The notes beneath the pieces were generated by a model. The model did not search any database. It was not told the origin of the DNA and was given only the letters and a program-made list of their open reading frames with translations. Positions 35,184-47,290 of a DNA stretch of 64,000 nt are shown here, piece by piece. The stretch's first letter is position 1, and every line of letters begins with the position of its first letter. The position numbers were made by a program, and so were the translations under genes. The stretch comes from Phoronis australis (taxonomy: Eukaryota; Phoronida; Phoronidae), in contig NMRA01000108.1 of the NCBI GenBank assembly GCA_002633005.1, positions 825,855 through 889,854 of the forward strand, given 5' to 3'.

Positions 35184-35274
35184 ACACTGCTAGAACCCTA
35201 ATTGCAGTGTTCCTAATATTGCATACAATCAATACATATTATGCGTAAATTTGCCGGTAATGGTCGGATATAAC

Positions 35275-35346
35275 GTGCCCGCATTTTTAGAACCAGTTTT
35301 CTCCACTGAATAACAAGCATCAAACTGGTTCTCAAAATATGGGCAC
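35275..35346. repeat. Short palindromic element, copy 2 of 4
   Basis: Starts gtgcccgcatttttagaacc and ends ggttctcaaaatatgggcac, an almost perfect inverted repeat of about 25 bp including the agtttt/aaact step. The loop is 'ctccactgaataacaagcat'. Confidence 0.75.
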
Positions 35347-35990
35347 AGTGCATACAATTATTACCAATTAGGTGTTGACTAACATATGTAACGGATCCCC
35401 TATAAAAAAAATTCAAATATTATTTTCAATTTTTTACTACTTTAAGACTAGACAGTAACTAAATTTTGTGTAAAGCTTACTTTCAGAGGAGCACTGAGTC
35501 TCCCGAAAGCAAGCTTTTGAAAACACATGGATGTTCTAACCACGCTGCACACACCATGTCATATATTCCAATATTTCCTATCATCCATGTATAAGCGACC
35601 ACAAGACAATAACTCTAGTGGGATCAATATAATTAAAGAGACTAATTCAAACAGACTGGGTCATTATGAATGTGGCTGATAACCGATGAAAGAATACACC
35701 AGCATATGGTCCATAAAAACATGCATAGAATAAATATCAGAGGTTGAACAACCAGGAATTGCAATTAACAAGCTGTTGGTGCGGCGAGCTTCCTTAATGA
35801 CATTCAACCAGTTCAGTAGTAGGAAAATGGAACTCTGCAGAAGTACAATGGACTAGTCAGTTCAGCAGATATCCACTAGGTGACTACCTAACCTACCAAT
35901 AAGCCAAGAACAGTAAAAAAGCTCCATCAATGAGCAAATTAAACAAGCATTTGCAAATGCACAAATCTAAACCTGGAACTGACTACATAC

Positions 35991-36093
35991 CACCTTGAAT
36001 ACTTCGAGTGTGCATCAGAAGCCACAACTCTGCGTCATTTTGTCTGCTAAGATCTACTCGCGCTTCGGGCATGACGCACTCGGCCATCTTCAT
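35991..36093 (-). CDS. DLC1/STARD13: Candidate alternative first exon (34 codons)
   Basis: ATG at 36093-36091 is preceded directly by in-frame TGA. The frame runs MKMAECVMPEARVDLS...LLMHTRSIQG and ends with G before a good gtatgt donor, phase 1. Joining to the SAM exon gives RSIQG-E-IEGVEAC. That resembles the IQQEIEAKEAC-type junction I recall in a vertebrate STARD13 isoform. A second possible donor (gtggta) four bases earlier would be reached in the same phase and give RSIQ-E-IEG. The gene would then encode 1110 residues. The exon is CpG-rich for this region. No transcript evidence is available. Confidence 0.5.
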
Positions 36094-36859
36094 TCATGGA
36101 ACAATGTGTTCACGTTTGCAACGAAACCCGAGAAAATCCTTAGAACATGCCCACAACAGAGGAATAGGGCGGTCTGAAACCATCCCATGGCCAAGGTGTA
36201 TTGAAATAGAATCTTATCTCGGCTCAAGTGTTGAACAGCACTGCCGAGCTGGTCAATATACCAATGGCAGCAAATTACAAAGTGATTTATAATGGGTGGC
36301 TATGAGTTTGATGTATACTTGGAGACTAAGTGGAAGTTAATTCAGTGGAAGTAGCATTTTAAGAATGGTTAATTTGACAAGCATGACAGAAGCATGGAGA
36401 GCGAGACTCGGCCAGATAATGACAACTGACAAAAACATTAATTCACATTAAAACGTTATTAGCTGGCTAAAATAAAAACTACGCCCCAAATAAAGACAAC
36501 CCCATGTAGACCACTACGCGGTTAGAAAGAATTGCTTTTTAATCAAGAGCGATGAAATTTTGGAATTATATGACCGTTGAATAACTAAAAAAATTCTCGC
36601 ATTCTGATTTCTCTAAGCCAGCAAAAAATAATAAACGAAGACTGGAATATGTTGAATTCACAAAACTGAGGAAGTGATGCTTCAAGACACTGCAGACAAA
36701 CAGCATCCAACCATGAGACCAGCATTTGCTGAGTGTACTCAGGCTTCTCCACATCCCACAATTAAAACAGGGCAGAAGTGCAATTGAGTATAGGAAAAGG
36801 GAGTTTAGGGGCCCACCAAAAACATTTTCACAAAATAAAGACTTTACCAGTCTTAACTT

Positions 36860-36985
36860 GTGTTACCATCTGACAATGTTTTGAGAGACTGTGGCCATTT
36901 ATAATGTTACGAGTCTTTGAAAATTGAAATAAGGACAATTTTGGCAATTGTCTTTTCCGAAGTTGGTGAAATTCTATCGTACAAA
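36860..36985 (+). repeat. Dispersed inverted-end repeat family 2, copy 3
   Basis: It contains 'ttaccatctgacaatgttttgagag', 'tgtggccatttataatgtt', 'gacaattttggcaattgtctt' and 'gaagttggtgaaatt'. It is the closest relative of the 31.6-kb copy. Confidence 0.6.
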
Positions 36986-39453
36986 TCTGCAACTCATCAA
37001 TGTAAAAATGTGCACAGGTGAATGCGAGATAAATGGAGAACTCCCAAGACCTCTGCTTTACCTAGACAGGTGCTTGATAGGAGAAAGGGTTATTCAGTTT
37101 TTCAAGTGCCTCTTGTAAAACTGTAATCAACGAAGAGTGGGGCTGAAACTGGCATGAGGACCTCGAAACACAGGGTTATATTCAACACGGGAAATCTCAT
37201 CAGCGGTTTACACAAACTTCTGACGCAAATCCACAGAAAGCCATGAATGACACTTTACGGGTGAATTCAAATGTTGGCAGTTAGACACCGAGAAGGAATT
37301 CGCAAAAACCTAGTCCATTGCTGACGTACAGAGTAAGTTATTCTGATAGATAAGAGCAGGCCACACACACATGCCAAACCTATATATTTTTATAACTGTT
37401 TTCCAACCAAAATGTCACTGAACGTAAACAAGAAATTAATCCCCAATCTCCAGCTACTTGAGTGTCCAACAACTGAGCCATAATCTACCATGGTGTGGTC
37501 ATGTTGGAGCCAACATTGCTAGTTTCAGGAAACCTCAGCGACATGAATCACTGAAGTCACCAAGTCCAAGAATCAACTAGGAAAACTTTACCTTTCTGTG
37601 TTCTATCTGACCTTTGACAGAACTATAGTCAAAAGCCAGAGTTAACATTTGTAGGTGACCACATAATGAAGTAAGCAGCTGGTCGCTACAACCTCAAAAT
37701 GTTAAGCAGTAAAACAAAAGGGAACACGAAATGGGTACAACTCAATTACAGGGGTCTCGCATTTTGACCGAAATTTCATGTGTAATTGACTAATAGATAA
37801 ACTAATTTCTTACAGATTTAAGCGTGATATTTGACTTAAGCTGAATATGCCAGTTCCAACACTTTGCTGCCAATGGTATTGCTGCTGACCGTCTTGACAA
37901 TGTTCAGCGACTGGCCTTATTGACGAAAAGTATGGCAAGAACCAACCTACCCTTACCTAGACATTTGCGAGTTGGCAGATCACGATGTGACACAAAGCCG
38001 ACAGGACACAGAATGACCTTGACTTGTCGTGACCTAGTGTCCTTGGTGGTCAAGACCCACAATGCCTGTGTACAATTCATCGTTGGTCAGCGCAAGTTCT
38101 GTGCCAACAATACAGACAGAAGTCTACCTCTAACGACATTTAACAAACTCGTGCAACCTAGAGAGATATATCCGACTGTCTCTGTTTTAGTGCAATAAAG
38201 AGGCAAACAGCTCCTGGTGCAACTGTGCATGAAAGTCAAAACTTCTAAATCTTGGGAAAACTCTTATAGCTTGTCATTCTGACAATGGTATGCAATTCAC
38301 GATTTGCACGACTTCGACAGTCCGTAGTCATAAAGGTTCATCTTCGCCATTTTGGAAATACAAGAACTGTGCTCCTTTTCAATCTGGCACAAATTTTCCA
38401 ATTCAACTCAACTTAAAGCTGGTACAAATACAGTGAAATGATCTTCTGCCAACTCCAGCGCATATGACAATATTCCACAGGGCAAGCATGTTCCTCATAA
38501 TTAGATCAGTTTCGATGACCTTTGGGGTCAGCAGCTGCCTTTGCAGTTCTGTGTCCAAAATGTCAAACTTAAATCAAGTTAGTCTGCAGAATTTTAAAAA
38601 TCCCAGAACTCTTTCGTCAATTTTTTTGCTTTTGGCACGAGTTTTGCCTGGCAGCCAGAGACTGTAGATAGTTGCTTGAAACGCACTTCTTCCAGAATTG
38701 TGGGAACATTGCGAAAGGCAAAACACACTGTTTAAATTGGCATCATCAAAATTAGACATTTGACGGGGAGAGGAACAGGGCAACAAAACTACTATCATGC
38801 CTTGTATATTTTTTTAACTTAACCGTATCACTAATCTCACCAAATTAGCTCAGCAGTCCTAGATTTTTGCTGCTGCAAAAATAGCAGAATGAATATTGCA
38901 GGCGCAAATCTTAACAGTTTGTAGTATTGAATTGCTAATTTACGCAGTAACCAGACAATTGTGAAAATGGTGGCAAATGCGAGACAGGTGTCAGCACTCC
39001 TAATTGAACAAATTCTGGCTGCACAAAAGATCTGTACACAAGATGGTGGTTGGACCAGAATAAAATAGGCTTTCATATTCTAAGGCAGGAAGGAGCAAGT
39101 TGGTAACTTACAAACTAGAAAGAAAAATGCCAACAATAATGAAGTTCACGGAAAATTACTTCATCTGTCAACTAACCAAGAAGTCGTGAAGCGATGATTC
39201 TATTTTCAAACTGGAAAAACTTACTGTTTTATAATTTATCAAAGTATTATTAATAAAAGCACTTGTAAATTTTAATCTAACCCTACGTTGAAAATGCCAA
39301 TTGAGAAACATGAATAATCTGGCTTCAATATTTTGTAGCTATCTTCCAAACAATTTTAGAAGCAAGATTTGGGAACACAAAGCTGATCAAATTGCAAAAA
39401 GCAAAATGACACAATCCATAATTAAAAACCCAGAACAGAAACGCCTCACTTAC

Positions 39454-39544
39454 CCATTACTGTGAACTTCCTGCTCAAACTAGGACAAAACGTTATGCAA
39501 TCCAACAGTTTTATGTCGAAAAGAGCACCTTTAAGGTGATACAT
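39454..39544 (-). CDS. Weak candidate alternative first exon (30 codons)
   Basis: ATG at 39544-39542 opens MYHLKGALFDIKLL, running to FTVM and a final G before a perfect gtaagt donor, phase 1. The frame stays open upstream of the ATG to a TAG before 39643, so an internal exon of a longer isoform is also possible. Splicing to the SAM exon would give FTVM-E-IEG. There is no conserved motif, and a chance open frame beside a consensus donor is quite possible. Confidence 0.22.
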
Positions 39545-41296
39545 TTTGCTTTGTTGGTCCTCCCCGCAAATGCAAAGGTCCTCTTTCTGAGCCACCACCA
39601 CCAGGTCTACCAACCCGACACAGACCCTCGGTCCTTTTGGCAACTAATAAAATCACACTCTGCACTAATTATCATACACGATCCTGACACCAGTGGATGT
39701 CCACAATCGAATCCTTGGCTTGGTTCAGCAGACAAATAAACGTTCAAACAACAAGGCATTGCCTTTCAGATGAGACTGCAGTTTTAGAATGCACGGGTCC
39801 TAGCTAGGATGCATGTTTCAAAAGTAGCTGTCAACTCTTCCGTGCTCAAAACAAAAGTGACATTAAAATAATAAAAAATGTCATAAACTAGAGTAGTTGG
39901 CAACTGTAACAGCTAACACCAGCTCGTCAAATATCTTCAGACCCCGTGAAGTCCGTGTCTACATGACATTCAGCATGTGGACTAGTGAAACTCTTTATCA
40001 CTCCAAGGATTTTTTCTTGGGAATATCTGCCTGTAGAGCACTTCAAATTCCACGTCCAACCCGGGACAAAAATAGTTGTTGCCCAACACAGAAACACTAA
40101 ATTCTGGGAGTTGTAAGGTAACCGGCACTCTTAGCAGATCTGATGACTCATCCAGACCTAAGCTGATACAAGATAAGGCACTAATAGAGGCACAACGGGT
40201 GCAGAGTCGTGGAACTTCAAAAATTCAACATCCTATCAGGCAGTCTTAATGCTACATATCGATAGACTTCAAATGCCTACGTCACTAAACACGCCTATTA
40301 ACCAGAGATTATTTTTAGCGGAACAGCACAAATATTCGGTGAAAAAATCCACCTTCTCCCTGACAGCTGCTATGGAGATGCAACGCCTGTTGTGCTATGC
40401 ACTTGTCCCTGTTTCCTACAGTGGGTCTGAATGGGCTACAACCCTTTTGCATTGGGATTAGCTCACCAGCAATGATCACAGAACAGAGAGTCAACAATAA
40501 ACGGGCCAGGCCATTCAGCCAACAGGGGGGTCCACTGCAACTACCTGTTCTTGCTTACGTGTGTCTTGTGACCAGTCCATTGCACAAGTCCAGTTGGTTG
40601 TTTGCAGAAAAAACAAGAAACACAACAGCGCATTTAGCCAGCATACCGCAGTGGTCAATGTTTATTTAACTTGCAAATGCCTCCAATCTCAACTGTGGAC
40701 TGTATATGGTAAATGGCCTGCAGTGGAGGTCTTACACCCCCATGAAAATGCGATCTGGCTCAAATTCGCAGGTTGTCCATAAACTTTTGAAATTTCTGTT
40801 GACTCAATGTTCTGGTGAGAGGCCTGGTCAAATATTTGATGACAACCAGGAATGCAGTGTTAAAGCTGAAGTTCAGACTGTCCATCCCTCTAAGTGTTGG
40901 CATAGTGAAAGTTAATACTAGCAAGAATGTGCAATTTAGCGGGGTGATCATAGCAGGATTAGCGTACTAAGAATGGTGCCACAATGAAGGTCCTCTTGTA
41001 ACACACATGTTAAGCACAAGAAACACATGTTAGAGGTGTTGCAGGAAACAATAGTTAGCAAAATTAACAAATTCCTGCCCGTGAACGCAGACGCTTAGAC
41101 TTTGGTAATACCAGGTGGCGCTTCATACTTGTCAAACTTCACTTACAAGGTACAAGACAAAAGTAATCCAACAAAACACTGTTTCCCTCCACCATGATGA
41201 CTAATTCCGTAAACAACAACGACTGTTTATGACAAATGAGGAGGCAAGATTCTTAAAATTGAATGGTTGGGACCTTCTTACTAACTTTCCTGTTAA

Positions 41297-41326
41297 TTCC
41301 TGGTCATTCTTGGTCATTCCTGGTCA
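41297..41326. repeat. 10-bp tandem repeat, three copies
   Basis: ttcctggtca, ttcttggtca, ttcctggtca in direct succession. Confidence 0.85.
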
Positions 41327-44062
41327 TGAGAGAAGACTGCTCTAACAATGAAATCTGCATCTAGCCAGCCATCATGATGGAGAACTTTAGGTAATTTTTT
41401 CTAACTACTTTTGCATTGTACTATAAATTCCCGTGTTTGGTTATGCTCAATTTGCATCAAGCGATTTTTAAGTTAATTAAGTTTTAATGTCTTTGGCATT
41501 ACCCTCACAGGATCCCATTAATTGCCTTGAAGAGTGGTGTATAGTTGATATTCAACATTTGACTTTTTATATTTTACTTATCTTCAGACCCAAATGTAGT
41601 TCTTCCAAAATGTTCACTTATAGATGCACAGCTGAGTATTAAGTTACATGCACCCCATAGGAACCAAAATCACCCGGGAATGCAAACAAACTTGAATAGC
41701 ATGCATGTAGACATTTTATTGAGTCATTTCTTTTGCCTATTTTCTAATAGATGCCACATTTTTTAAACCCACCAAATGAAAGTTAACGGATAACCTAATA
41801 AAATGCCAACTCAACTGATAACCTAGGGCCACATTACCTGTAAAATGAACACTTGACCTGATTAGCTTAACTTCAAAATACAACAAGATGAGAATTGCAC
41901 CACGCAAGAATTTCACCATGCAGCTAAGTGAGAAAATCTACAGGGAAATACAAGAAATATGCCAGAATGACATTAATACCAAAAACTGACTCAAATTCAT
42001 TATCATACCAACCGCTGTTTGAAGACTCAACAGCAATGAGTCACTTCCCACATGCCAGTGGTAGAAACAGTACCTATGTTTATTGGGCCTGAAATTTACT
42101 GTTTGAGGAGACTGAATGTTGTTTCTATTCCTGGACATTCAGAGGACCAGAGGCCAGTATGTTAACACAGTTGCACATCCTAACAAGCAGTCCAAACAGC
42201 TTTGTTTAATGGCAGAACAAACACCAGCAATCATGTATAAACATTCCAACAATTAACAGCTGGCAACTAATTGGTCAGCCCGGAGAGTTCACCTTCAGGG
42301 TGGCAAACCACAGAGCACGGCACAGCATGAAGCAGACGGGACATGGAGTAGACTTGAACAACAGCCACAGTGAACCCCAAGGCCACTGCTGCCAAAACAT
42401 CCACATGGGAGCCCTAAAGTTGTTCGAATAAATTACTGATCATGTAGAATACAGAAGAATTAAGAATGTCAAAAATCAAAGCACACATAATTAATTTCCT
42501 TGACATTTTCCTCCATCATAAGAAGAATCCAAGAATTTCACCAAGATTCAGCAACTTGCTATATTCCTCAAGATAAGAAGCGAGGTGGATATTCCTACCA
42601 CTTCCCTTAACATCCTGGTGCTAACCTGTTACTGCCCAGCTGGAATTCACCTGAGATTTGTAAGACCTCATGCTGGTATTACGCAACAAGATAGACATTT
42701 CCACTTCCCTTACTCAATTACAATTCCTGCTCTTACCAATTACAAATCCTGCTTGCACATTGTATATAACTAACTATGGTAACTCCTCAAACTGGACATA
42801 CTATTTCAGACAGTTGGCTGTGCGGACAAATTAGGAATAACACACTGGCGTTGTGAGATCAAAACAGCATCTGACCCTGAGTTCCTAATGCTGGTGTCCA
42901 GGATGAGAGAAGTTGAGAGAGATGAAATGCAAGTTTCTTTCACACAGAGACATTGTGCAACACCGGACAATTTTGAGCCAGTATGATGGCACGATGGCCA
43001 AATAGAATTTATAAAATGCAGGGAAATCTCGCTGTCCATCAACTAACTATTGCTGCTATATCAAAAAATGACTATAGCAATATTTTCTTAAATAGCACTG
43101 ACAATCCCCACCGACTGAACACCATTGGTCAGGGTCTTCAATGGCTCAATTTTGGGGCCAAATATCAGCCCCATTCCGCACTGAAAAATATTTCAAGATC
43201 ACACAGAATTACTGTCATCAAACCAAAAAATTACCCATTATACCCTTTAAGATAAGGATCTTTCACAGACATGACTTAAAAGCGCCAAAAGTGTGAACAC
43301 AATAAGGGTTAGTTTGTCGCAACTGCAGGGGTGGTCACCTTGAGTAATTCAGGTGCGTCCAGGACTCACTTCTTGCTGACCAAAGCGAAGCTACCGTACT
43401 GATAACCAGAGGGCGGATGGAATTTTCCCTCAACCGAAAAATTCACATCTCAGAAGGAAACAGGTCTCAGGTGAGCAAGGGACCTGCTTTTCACAGATAC
43501 GCTTGGCACTATAAAAAATTGTTATCTACTGACCACAAAGAAGATGGCTCAAATGGCACTTGATAAGCATCAATTCCTGGAGATCACACAGCTCATCTGG
43601 CTCCAAGTCTTCCATTCTTTTCTGTTCTCACAGCTGGCTGACAGCCGTCCAGGATTTTACCCAGCAGGAAGGACAACAGTTACAAGCCTCGGCAATTCCT
43701 GCTTAGGCACAAAAAAGCTCCGCCATGATTAAACTCGCACTGTTGGTCTGGTTTACAGTTAGGCTGGGGGCAGCAAGCACGAAGTTCCATCCATGTTTTC
43801 TCTGTTTATTTTCTTATCTCAACACAAGACACTGACAGGGATTGATAGAATACACATAAGCCACTCAAAAAAGTAAGTGAGGTCAAGCTACTCCACAGGA
43901 ACCAATCAGTAGCCTCAACTAGTCATCAACAGCCAATCAACAACTGAACAACCACACTGATCACACAGGAAGTGTGTTGTGAATAATTAATTTGACTTTT
44001 GACATTTTTGCAGGAGGCTAATGGACTATACCTAAGTCAGTAATGCAATCTTTTTCGGACAT

Positions 44063-44108
44063 AACTGTGACTAGGCAACTGTGATTAGGCAACTGTGACT
44101 AGGCAACT
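44063..44108. repeat. 14-bp tandem repeat, three copies plus a partial
   Basis: Units aactgtgactaggc, aactgtgattaggc, aactgtgactaggc, then aact. Confidence 0.9.
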
Positions 44109-44717
44109 AACTGAATAAGCAAGACAAATACACGACACTGACTTAACTGAAATATTGTACAATTAGAAACTCCAGTTTAAGCAGAACGATGGAAATTAAT
44201 TCAACAAAGAGTTGTTAATGAGATTTCTTGGGTTGTACGTCACGCAAAGCTTTCCCACGTTACCACTGCTATGGAGGCAAATAGAAAACTTTAAAATAGC
44301 TCGATTAACTTCATTTCAACCACATGTTAAAACAGGGTCCAATTAAAAATGCTTCAGCAACAGGTCAACTTCTTGCTGAATTACCAAACAAGGCCTAATC
44401 CTGAGGAAATGTTTCTCTCAATTAAGACATCGGAGACAATGTGACAAGTTACTTACAGCGGTGTCGGGATGCAGTGTGCTAGATTTTCGTAAAACAACAG
44501 CCGCGGTAGCAAAGCCAATTGGAGCCAATTACCGTGACGAGTTTTTTGCAATATCTAGACGAACCAAACAGAACTAGCAGACAGAAAACCACTCAGCTGA
44601 ATTACTAAGTTGTTACTCACATATTCGATGTAGAAATTCATAGTTGATGACTGTGTGAATTCAGTTTTACAAGAGTAGTGATAAACACAAGCTACAGTGG
44701 TAAAGGTCACTTTACAT

Positions 44718-44786
44718 GGGTTCCGGATTTTGTGAACCAGTTTGATGCCCAATATTCAGTGAAGAAAACTGGTTCTCAGTTCACCC
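44718..44786. repeat. Short palindromic element, copy 3 of 4
   Basis: Left arm gggttccggattttgtgaacc, right arm ggttctcagttcaccc. The loop (gatgcccaatattcagtgaaga) is the reverse complement type of the 35.3-kb loop, so this copy is inserted in the opposite orientation. Confidence 0.7.
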
Positions 44787-44984
44787 AGAGAGTGACTTGC
44801 CACTACCGTACTTCTCCATTCTGTTGGCCTCAAACTTAGCCCATGCTCAAGAGAAAACCTGATAAGGCCAAAACCGTATAACGAAATTGGTTTTGGTATC
44901 TTGTTTTTTTAACTTGATTTGGTGGAGCCATCTTTTTTGTAGTTGCTCACTTTGTCAAAATGAAAAATCCATCGGAGTAGAGTA

Positions 44985-45240
44985 AAATTGACATGATTTT
45001 TTTACTCATCATCGTCTAGAAAATTCTATCTTTTCAAACCTTGTAAACCCTAGTTTACATGCCTCTGTGCAGCTTTTTCAAAAAAATTACCAAACCTTGG
45101 CAAAGACTGATACAGGTGGTAGCTATTTCAGCTGGTGAGCACAGGCCTTAATATGAGTTTGGGGGAGGTAAAGACCAGAATCAACTTGCTTTTTTGGCCT
45201 TAAAAAACAGTAGCCACTTATCAGCCTTATCAATTACTCC
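44985..45240 (+). repeat. Dispersed repeat, copy 2 of 2 (partner 4290-4500)
   Basis: The blocks 'catgcctctgtgcagctttttc', 'ccttggcaaagactgatac' and 'agaccagaatcaacttgctttttt' occur in the same order as in the 4.3-kb copy. Confidence 0.5.
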
Positions 45241-46225
45241 AACAAATCTGTAAAATAAACAAACAAGGTAATCCACCTTATAATTTGCTCTTTGACCTAT
45301 AAACACTGAGTTGCAGTTTACAAAGCCAGTTTTTCAAGTGACAAACAGATTGACGATTTATTTATCAACAAACAAGCCCAAGTCTCACAGGAAACCTAAA
45401 CAAATGTGAAGTGTTCTTTGGCAGTTACCAAGGGTCAAGTAATCGAAATTAATTACCAACTAAACTGAGGAAATCAAACATCAATAACCAACTACAAAAT
45501 TAAATGCTATTTCCATAGTTATATAAAACAACATGATATATATATAATCACTTTTCCGTTAGGAAACCGAATAACGATAATGATTTTCAAAATTACATGG
45601 TATTTCCACTCTTGGGCAAGAATTCAACTTCTTCTCAAGTTCGGTAACAAAAACAATTTTAACAAGAAATTGCAACCACGCATCTAGAAAGCGTCCATTG
45701 ACTGCCAGGAAATATCGTGCACTTTTCTGTAGGGTAAATTTGACCAGGCCACTTAGTCCTACAACAGAAGGAATGTCATCCACCCAAGATTAGGTCAAGT
45801 GGGGAAAGTCTTTCAAGATGGTCTGTTCTATTACACAACTGGTGGTCAGAATTATGACACCTAGGACACCTCCAACTGGGTGGCACAGGCATCAGAAAAT
45901 AAAAGCACACACAAAAATGTCACACTCATCCGGAACACAGGTTGGATTCCTCCCAGAAGACCTCTGCGCCATTTCAACACAGTTAGTCAGACCGACCACA
46001 TAGCTAGTGGCGTGAAAAAATTAAGGTAATTTACTAATGCAAAAACAATATGACAAATGTTGAAGACCCATCTGTGGTGTGCATGGCTGCATCTATGTGA
46101 CTTGAGTGTACAGAAAAAACACATTAATCACTGTAAAAATTCCAACTGTCCCCCTGGTCCGACAAGAACTTATCCCACATTCTGACTAAAAGAGGTCACC
46201 ATTGCAAATTACTAATATTGACAAA

Positions 46226-46285
46226 GAACAAGTCATTATTAGCAACACAGAACAAGTCATTATTAGCAACACCGAACAACTCATT
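46226..46285. repeat. 24-bp tandem repeat, two and a half copies
   Basis: Units start gaacaagtcattattagcaa at 46226 and 46250, and gaacaactcatt at 46274. Confidence 0.9.
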
Positions 46286-47052
46286 CCTACCTTTCTGGAT
46301 TCTTATCCCGGGGATGCACATGTGAGAGTTTTGAGTAAAACCTAAGACTGAAAAATAGACGACAGCAAACAGTTTTCAACAGTTCCGTGCGACCTACGAT
46401 TTCAAAAATTGGTACCAGCCCAAAACATGTCAATCTGAACAGGCTGGACAGACAGAACCTGTCTTTCATTGTAAAAATCATTTCGTTCAATTTGCAACTC
46501 CCCTGGCCACATGCTTTAGTCATTAGCTGGCAGCCACTGGCTGGTAATCAGTTAAACAGTAATGTCTGTGGCCCACTGGCTGGTAAATGAATTCATGTGG
46601 ACAGCTAAAGAACAGGAATAGAGTACATGTAGTCACTAGGACAAAATATCGACACCAAAAATATTGCCAGAGAGGAATACTGAATACTGCGCTAGCACCT
46701 ACGAGCCAAAACAATTAATGCGTCGGTGATCTTAAAATGATGATGTCAGCAAATTCAAGAACACATTTGTATTATGTAGGATCTCGTTGCGATTTCTGTG
46801 TATTTAGCCAATATCTACAAAACCATAGATTTTCACTTGGTGAAAGTATACATTATCTGAAAGTAGAAAGCCTGTAGAAGACTTTTAAACTTTTACCAAT
46901 CGGTCGTAACAGAGTGCTGGAGTACAGTACATAAAGCATAGTTTCTGAAAGCTTTGTGTGAATCTGACCGCTATTTCATTACGCACAGTCTCGAGCCCCA
47001 TTGAATCGAACCCGTCAGCTCTGCCATAACCCAGAAATCATTTACGGTAGAA

Positions 47053-47290
47053 TGTCACCAATTTAGGACACAATATGGCCGACAAGTGAAATTTTATATT
47101 TTCATTTTTCAAATAAAAGATAAGTAACACCAAAGAGATGCTATACCATCTTAAATGTCTATGCCATAGCTACCTTCTGGCAATGTTTCCAGCCACTGTG
47201 GACATTCAAAACAATATCTGAAGAGCTTGAAAATGAAGAAAGACCAATTTTGGCATTTGTTTTTTTTAGTAAGGAACAAGCAGACACTAA
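47053..47290 (+). repeat. Dispersed inverted-end repeat family 2, copy 4
   Basis: The longest copy: starts 'gtcaccaatttaggacacaat', includes 'gccgacaagtgaaatttta', 'tggcaatgtttccagccactgtgg', and 'gaccaattttggcatttgtttttt'. Confidence 0.6.
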